From: Phoenix dactylifera
Taxonomy: Eukaryota > Streptophyta > Magnoliopsida > Arecales > Arecaceae
Direction of reading: 5' to 3'
DNA: 64,000 nt
NCBI RefSeq assembly: GCF_009389715.1
Contig: NC_052392.1
Span: forward strand, 34,579,144-34,643,143
Of the stretch, positions 58,236-64,000 are shown one piece after another (position 1 is the first letter of the stretch; each line of letters starts with the position of its first letter). The notes beneath the pieces were generated by a model. That model was given only the letters and a program-made list of their open reading frames with translations, was not told the DNA's origin and did no database searches. The position numbers and the translations under genes are program-made.

Positions 58236-58497
58236 ACTGTCCTTCTTTTCCTTCTCTGGCCTTCTCCTTCATATTCTTCTTCTTCTCCTCTTTCTTCTTC
58301 TTCTTCTCCTCCTCCTTCTTCTTCTACAACTTCTCCTGCTTCTTCTTATTCTTCTTCTTCTCCTCCTCCTCCTCCTCCTTCTTCTTCTCCTCCTCATCCT
58401 CCTTCTTCTTCTTCTCCTGCTCCTTCTTCTTCTGCTTCAACTTCTTTTCCTTCTCCTTCTTCCTCTCCCTCTCGTTCTCTTCTTCTTCTGCTGCTAC
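58236..58497. repeat. (TTC/CTC)n microsatellite, about 260 bp
   Basis: Pyrimidine-only trinucleotide repeat on the plus strand (ttcttctcc types). It opens a poly-Leu frame on one strand and a Lys/Glu frame on the other, neither a gene. It lies between the remnant and the gene 3 promoter copy. Confidence 0.93.
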
Positions 58498-58585
58498 ACA
58501 CCACACGTATAACATTTTTGCGTGAACTACATGTAGTAGTTACCTGATTACCGTTTTTATATTATTCCTCCAGATCACTTTTGGT

Positions 58586-58725
58586 TCTTGACTTGCAGCA
58601 ATGTGACCCAAGCTAGGGACCCAACAGCTCGGTGAATAGTATTCCCCACTCCCCGCGTTCGACTTCTTGGCTTGTAGCAATGTGACCCAAAGCACCCAAC
58701 TACTTGGTGAATAGTATTCCCTTGT
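58586..58725 (+). repeat. Degenerate minisatellite units upstream of subtilase gene 3
   Basis: About one and a half units related to the 97-bp repeat (cttgacttgcagcaatgtgac, cttgtagcaatgtgac, cttggtgaatag), but without the caccaaaaggg half. Confidence 0.7.
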
Positions 58726-58748
58726 TTGCTTTTTTTTTTTGCTCTTCC

Positions 58749-58756
58749 TTATATAC
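58749..58756 (+). promoter_or_regulatory. Likely TATA box of subtilase gene 3
   Basis: TTATATAC, 57 bp before the ATG, the same spacing as in gene 1, followed by acatagcac. Confidence 0.6.
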
Positions 58757-58805
58757 ACATAGCACAGACGCTTCCCTTTAATCTATGTGACGCCACAACA
58801 CCACC

Positions 58806-61088
58806 ATGGCACTTCTGTCGTCCTTCCACTATGTGTGGATGGCAATAGCCATACTTACCTCACAGATGATACCAATATCAGCTGAAGTTGCCACCTATAT
58901 TGTTCACATGGACTTATCAGCCATGCCGAGAGCCTTCTCAGGCCACCGCAGCTGGTATACCTCCGTCGTCTCTGCCGCCGCCACCTCCGACTCGATCTCT
59001 GCAGCCTCCAACCTCATCTACATCTATGACAATGCTATTCATGGATTCAGCGCTCGACTCTCGCCATTGCAGCTCCAACAGCTCAAGAGATCACATGGCT
59101 TCTTGTCGTGCTACCGCGACATGCCGGTGACGGTCGACACCACCCACACCCCCGAATTCCTCCACCTTAGTTCAGCTTCTGGTCTGTGGCCGGCCTCCAA
59201 CTATGGCGAGGACGTCATAATTGGGGTGGTCGACTCCGGGATATGGCCCGAGAGCGAGAGCTTCAGCGACTACGGCATGACCGACGTGCCTGCCAGATGG
59301 AAGGGTGTCTGCGAGCAAGGTACTACTTTCAGCTCCTCGGCATGCAACCGGAAGCTCATCGGAGCTCGAAGCTTCAACAAGGGCTTGCTCGCTGCAAACC
59401 CAAACCTCACCATTGCGGTCAATTCCCCGCGCGACACCGACGGTCACGGCACGCACACCTCCTCCACCGCCGCCGGAAATTATGTCCCCGACGCGTCCTT
59501 CTTCGGGTACGCACCCGGCACGGCCCGGGGGATGGCGCCCCGTGCGCGGTTGGCCATGTACAAGGCTCTTTGGGACGAAGGAGTCGCTACGTCCGACATC
59601 ATTGCCGCAATCGACCAAGCTATATCTGATGGCGTGGATGTCATCTCCCTATCTCTGGGCCTTGACTTCATCCCCCTCTACAAGGATCCCATTGCCATAG
59701 CCTCCTTCGCCGCCATGGAGAAGGGGATATTTGTCGCGACCTCGGCGGGCAACAGGGGCCCAGACTTGCGGGTCCTGCACAACGGGACCCCCTGGGTCAC
59801 CACCATCGGCGCCGCCACCGTCGATCGGGACTTCGCCGGCATCGTCGATCTCGGAGATGGCAGCTCCATCATCGGGCAATCACTGTACCCTGGAAGGCCA
59901 CCTTCCACCAGGCATCATGCATTGCCCTTGGTGTTCATGGGGTCTTGTGGCAACGAAACCTTGCTGAAGAATGCGCGTCACAAGATGGTAGTATGTGATG
60001 CCAAGGATCTCGACCTTGCCACCTTCCAAGTTGAGTCTGCTAAAGTGGATGCTGCCCTCTTCATATCTGCATCCTTGTTGAAGGACTATTACGTGCAATT
60101 CTCATTCCCCGGGGCTATCATCAGGCCTCAAGATGGCAAGACCATCTTGAAGTACATAAATAAAAGCGCAGACCCGAGAGCCATGTTGAGATTCCGGAAG
60201 ACCATCCTGGGCATAAAGCCTGCCCCCATGGCGGCTTTCTACACCTCCAGAGGGCCCTCGGCGAGCTGCCCAACCGTGCTGAAGCCAGACATTGTGGCTC
60301 CTGGCTCCCTCATCCTAGCATCTTGGGCGCAGAATTCATCGGTAGGGTTCGTCAGGTCTCATGAATTGTATAGCCCATTCAACATCATATCAGGAACATC
60401 CATGGCCTGCCCTCATGCAGCTGGCATAGCTGCAATGATCAAGGGTGTAAGGTCGGAATGGAGCCCTGCGGCGATTCGATCTGCACTGGTGACCACCGCA
60501 AACAATTTGGGCAACACCATGATGCCAATTAGAGACATGGGATATGCCGATCGGCCGGTGGCGACTCCGCTGGCTATCGGGTCCGGTCAGATTGAGCCCA
60601 ACAGGGCACTCGATCCTGGTCTTATCTATGATGCAAGCACCGACGACTACGTGAGACTCTTATGTGCCATGAAGTATACCAGCAAGCAGATAAAGATGAT
60701 CACCAAGACCTATTCATTCGATTGCTCGAATGCATCTTTAGATCTCAATTATCCATCGTTCATTGCATTCTTCAATCCTAACAAGACTGCTCCCAGTTAT
60801 AAAGTTGTCCAAGAGTTCCAAAGGACGGTGACAAATGTGGGAGATGCGGTGGTGACTTACAACGCCAAGGTGGTTGCTATGAAGGGGATTGCAATCAGTG
60901 TCATGCCCGAGAAGTTAGTTTTTCACGAGAAGTATGAGAAGAAAAGCTTCGCTCTCATTATGGTGGGCCAGATGGGGAAGAAAGCGGATGAGGTGCTTCG
61001 TGGTTCATTAAGCTGGGTGGATGATAAAGGGAAGTATGTGGTGAGAAGTCCTATAGTGGCAACTACCATCAACTCAACCCGGTTGTAG
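58806..61088 (+). CDS. Subtilisin-like protease, SBT1.9/SBT3 type (gene 3)
   Basis: A single-exon 760-residue secreted protease, the third intact member. Signal peptide ([20 protein letters not shown]...), I9 propeptide ([20 protein letters not shown]) and catalytic domain with Asp143 ([12 protein letters not shown]), His214 ([10 protein letters not shown]), Asn316 (TSAGNRGP) and Ser532 ([12 protein letters not shown]). It differs from genes 1 and 2 in the PA-side loop [12 protein letters not shown] (two residues longer) and in several charged sites ([28 protein letters not shown]). The Fn3-like tail is complete ([20 protein letters not shown]). Its 3' flank is shared with gene 1 and with the remnant at 57661. 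Substrates are unknown. Confidence 0.95.
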   Translation: MALLSSFHYVWMAIAILTSQMIPISAEVATYIVHMDLSAMPRAFSGHRSWYTSVVSAAATSDSISAASNLIYIYDNAIHGFSARLSPLQLQQLKRSHGFLSCYRDMPVTVDTTHTPEFLHLSSASGLWPASNYGEDVIIGVVDSGIWPESESFSDYGMTDVPARWKGVCEQGTTFSSSACNRKLIGARSFNKGLLAANPNLTIAVNSPRDTDGHGTHTSSTAAGNYVPDASFFGYAPGTARGMAPRARLAMYKALWDEGVATSDIIAAIDQAISDGVDVISLSLGLDFIPLYKDPIAIASFAAMEKGIFVATSAGNRGPDLRVLHNGTPWVTTIGAATVDRDFAGIVDLGDGSSIIGQSLYPGRPPSTRHHALPLVFMGSCGNETLLKNARHKMVVCDAKDLDLATFQVESAKVDAALFISASLLKDYYVQFSFPGAIIRPQDGKTILKYINKSADPRAMLRFRKTILGIKPAPMAAFYTSRGPSASCPTVLKPDIVAPGSLILASWAQNSSVGFVRSHELYSPFNIISGTSMACPHAAGIAAMIKGVRSEWSPAAIRSALVTTANNLGNTMMPIRDMGYADRPVATPLAIGSGQIEPNRALDPGLIYDASTDDYVRLLCAMKYTSKQIKMITKTYSFDCSNASLDLNYPSFIAFFNPNKTAPSYKVVQEFQRTVTNVGDAVVTYNAKVVAMKGIAISVMPEKLVFHEKYEKKSFALIMVGQMGKKADEVLRGSLSWVDDKGKYVVRSPIVATTINSTRL

Positions 61089-61500
61089 TTTGTAAAGATG
61101 AGTGCCAATTACAATGTCTCCTCTTCTTGTCTTTGCCTTCCTATGGAAATTGTTGCAAGTGATTTACTAACCAAAAGTTTAAGTTGCAAGAATAAAGAAA
61201 TTAAATTCCCCAGCAGAAACATATGCATTAATTAATTTGTTTATAATCTTGCATTATTCCAAAATAACCACAATAAATGGTCATTTCAAGAAGTGTTCTG
61301 CTATAAATTTGGAGCCTGAAAATCCTCATTTGAGAATGAGTTGCTTGTCGCGAATCATGACCGACCTCCTTGTGGACCCTTAATCTCTATGATTCATCGA
61401 CGTTGCCTAGCTACCTTCTTGATAGAGACTTTGTTTGGTCGAGTGTCATCTTGCGATCCATTTTATTACAATGTATTGAGCATGGCCATTTAAGCACGAC
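61089..61500 (+). repeat. 3' flank block C of subtilase gene 3
   Basis: It matches 57829-58235 almost throughout and the gene 1 flank at 40580-40790 in part. The shared text includes ttgagaatgagttgcttgtc and gattcat[c/t]gacgttgcc. Confidence 0.85.
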
Positions 61501-63039
61501 ACTGTGCATAGGCTCATCGGTGGATAGAAGGAATCCCAATCAGTTTAGGTGGCCAATAGCATATAATTCACCAGTCATAAGACTCATAAAATTGCTAAAA
61601 TCTTCATGAGGCTTTGATGTGGATGTGCAAGTGGATTGAGCTGGCATCGAGCATGACTTAGCTATGCGCAACAAGTCTGGATGGGCCTTAAGTTGTATAT
61701 ATCTTTCACGCATAAAAAAAGATTCGCCTTCTTTCCCACGAATCCAATGTGAAAGCACTCCAAACTAACTCTATCATTCATCAATCTGCATAGATCTCAA
61801 AGCAAGCAGTGGATACTCCGGCGGTGGATTCTGTAGGGAAGACTTTGCAAGGGTGTTACTTCCTTTTTTTTTCAATAGATGGACAAGCTTTTCTGATCAC
61901 ACGTTACCACAAAAAAAAGCTTTTCTGATCACATGCATGCATTGGCTTTTCGTCCCGTAGTGGGATCGGCATTATTTCATTCAGGATAGGGAGAGGCACG
62001 TTCCCAGTATTAACTTTTTTTTAAAATTTTTTTATAGGATGGACGAAAATAATTAAAAATAAAATATTTTGAAGCAGAAGCAGGACATGGCGCATCAGCC
62101 CATAAAATTTTGTCCGAGCAACATAAAAAACAATCAAATTTGGCGTCTCATTAGCTTCTCTATAGATTTGCCTGGCCATTAGGGACATATACTTTCCGGC
62201 AATCTTGCCAACTATTGACTGGGTGAAAGAGAGTTAAGGTGGCTATCTAGTAAGTTGTCTAAGCTTTTGGAGGATAGAAACAATTTTACTTCCTCATGAG
62301 ATGACATATTTTTATAAAGACGCTAACAAAACTATGGATTAGATGGCGATTTATATGGCCAGTCACATGGAGACTATATTATGGACTGTTTCGACAGATT
62401 TTTTTTCTCTAAATTTTTGCATATTTTATTTTTATATTCCCACGATTGTATTTATACTAGGTTGATTTAATAGATCCAACCTTACCAAAAAAAAAAAAAA
62501 AGAGAGCTAGGTTCTTGTGTGGTGTTGTACGTAGGTGCACGTATATGTGTAGATAAGTGCATGCTGTGTGCACAGGTGCAAGCCGTGAGTTCATGATCTA
62601 AGTTTGTTTTCGAATTTAGTTTTTTTTTTTCTTTTAAATCCCACTATATTTCTTGCCGCTGTTGAAATCCTTGCCATTTTTTTTGTCACAACAATTAATT
62701 TATCTCAAGAAGAAAAAACTAAAACTAGGAATTATGTTTGTTTTAGAGTAGAATATAAGTCCAGGCCTAGTTTGTTATGATCTTGTTTTCATGGATCAAT
62801 CCATCAAACTGTTTAGAATGATCTGTGCCTGACTCATTGATACCTTTACTTTCACCTGCAAAGCAAGCCTAAACCGCATCCGAAAGGACAGGATATAGGG
62901 ATCCATTCCACTGACATGGAAAAAAAAGAGGTTACTATTTCTTAGAGTGAATGAGAGATCCAAACCTCTAAATTCCTAGCAGATCAAGGACAAATTAATT
63001 CATACCTTGCTTCCAAGTTATGCTGATTAAGTTAATGTG
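61501..63039. other. Intergenic; no gene seen
   Basis: A short minus-strand frame at 61540-61758 (YIQLKAHPDLLRIAK) is not recognised. The rest is AT-rich with A and T runs. The word aagcttttctgatcaca occurs twice near 61890 and 61920. Confidence 0.5.
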
Positions 63040-63430
63040 GACAGCCTTTTGGTGTCATCAGACTAGGTGAGATTCTTATGTACCACCTGGCAAATAAAGA
63101 CAGTCTCTAGGTGCCTACTCTTTCAATTGCTTGAATGCATCTTTAGATCTCAGTTATCCATCGTCTATTGCCTTTTCCAATGCGAACAAGATGTCTAAAA
63201 GTCCTCAGGTTGCTGAAGAGTTCCAGAGGATGGCGATCAATGTCGGAGATTCCGCAGCGATGTGCTAAGGCTGTGAGGGGTTTTTTTATCAGTGTCATGC
63301 TGGAAAAGTTGGTTTCCAGGACAAAGTATGAGAATAAAAGCTTCGCACTCATTCTAGTGGATGATAAGGGGAAGTATGTGGTGAGAAGTCCTATAATGGC
63401 AGCCACCATCAGTTCAAGGGGGAGCCTTAT
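63040..63430 (+). pseudogene. Diverged subtilase 3' fragment
   Basis: Broken frames on the plus strand recall the end of the cluster genes: NASLDLSYPSS near 63130-63165, EEFQRMAINVGDSAAM near 63214-63260, then a stop, then FFISVMLEKLVSRTKYENKS and [19 protein letters not shown] piece of the SBT C-terminus (about 11 codons, [11 protein letters not shown] type) is missing after ILV. It is more diverged than the other copies, so probably an older loss. A block C-like 3' flank follows at about 63580-63800. Confidence 0.85.
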
Positions 63431-64000
63431 CAGAGGCATCCTACTTTCTCATCTTTGCCTTCTCATATGTCGCATATTATTTTTACCAAAAATTTACTGC
63501 ATTAAAAGAACTAATTTATGCGAATCTATTTCTTTAAAACTTTGTATCAAGTAAACTAATTGGCCAACATGAGTAAATATCCATAGCATATGGTAATTTT
63601 AAGCAGTGGCCCACTATATATACTTATCTGCTCGTGGTTGCATAATCTGGAGTTGGAAAAGCCTCATTGGAAAATGGTTTACCATGTTATGAATCACGAA
63701 CGACCTCCTTAATTATGGTCCCTTTGATCTCTTTGATTCATTGAAATGGTTCACCACTTGGAAAGGAACATTTGTTTGGTGGATTGATGTCATCTGGTCA
63801 GAGATTTTATTACAAATTCTTGTACATTCTTATGCCCATTAGTTACCCTAAGAGCATCTGAATGCAAAAACTTGCTAAAATTGTCCTGAAATTTGAGGTA
63901 GGCAAGTGAGCAGATCTTGTTTTAACCTTAGCATTCCTAAGCCTGAATTTTGGACTTGAAAACTATTGAATCCAATGTGATGCCCAAACTCCAGTTGAAT
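63431..64000. other. 3' flank of the diverged subtilase; no further gene
   Basis: It contains a weak copy of block C (gcagtggcccac, gttgcataatctgga, tttgattcattga). No other feature is seen to the window edge. Confidence 0.5.

Noticed and set aside
58105-58512. A 135-codon poly-Leu frame
   Set aside because: It is the translation of a ttc/ctc microsatellite and not a membrane protein.

Overview
This window is plant nuclear DNA, most likely from a monocot (a palm or similar species is possible, but the sequence does not prove it). The grounds are spliced plant-type genes, a cluster of plant subtilases with GC-rich third codon positions, nested Ty1/copia and Ty3/gypsy LTR retrotransposons, hAT-like and Tourist-like DNA elements, abundant microsatellites and one assembly gap of exactly 100 N (27865-27964). 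No rRNA, tRNA, CRISPR or organellar segment was seen.

Layout. (1) 1-18 kb, minus strand: two tandem paralogues of a BTB/POZ-BACK protein of the POB1/LRB type. The first runs off the left edge. The second is a nine-exon gene (13460-17825) with an N-terminal segment built from amplified exons. About 12 kb of transposon debris separates them: a decayed gypsy, gypsy-like LTR sequence, a hAT-like element carrying a piece of a membrane-protein gene (5426-6809) and a degenerate copia (about 6818-12978). (2) 18.8-24.5 kb: a gypsy derivative with two LTRs, a primer-binding site and a matching target-site duplication (19200-23696), inserted into an older, deleted gypsy on the minus strand. (3) 24.5-27.9 kb: mostly featureless, with a small unrecognised exon-like stretch near 25.5-25.9 kb. 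(4) 27.9-34.1 kb: a copia element that interrupted a subtilase copy, then gypsy LTR and leader sequence. (5) 35.7-64 kb: the subtilase cluster. It has three intact single-exon genes on the plus strand (38270-40546, 51425-53707, 58806-61088), a 3' remnant at 57661-57828 and a decayed copy at 63040-63430. With the broken minus-strand copy at 31166-32340 there are six copies or remnants.

How it fits together. The three intact subtilases have a signal peptide, an inhibitor-I9 propeptide, the Asp/His/Asn/Ser catalytic set, a PA-type insertion and a C-terminal Fn3-like domain, as in the SBT1.9/tomato SBT3 group. Genes 1 and 2 have arrays of a 97-bp minisatellite upstream and gene 3 has remnants of it. 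In gene 2 a copia element, itself interrupted by a Tourist-like MITE, lies between the array and the start codon, and the TATA-like motif differs from that of its sisters. Flanking blocks recur around the cluster, consistent with growth by segmental duplication, unequal exchange and deletion.

The most unusual item I see is the second BTB gene. An exon-plus-intron unit with symmetric phase-1 boundaries appears to have been copied repeatedly inside its first intron, adding a tandem acidic peptide repeat that the neighbouring paralogue lacks.
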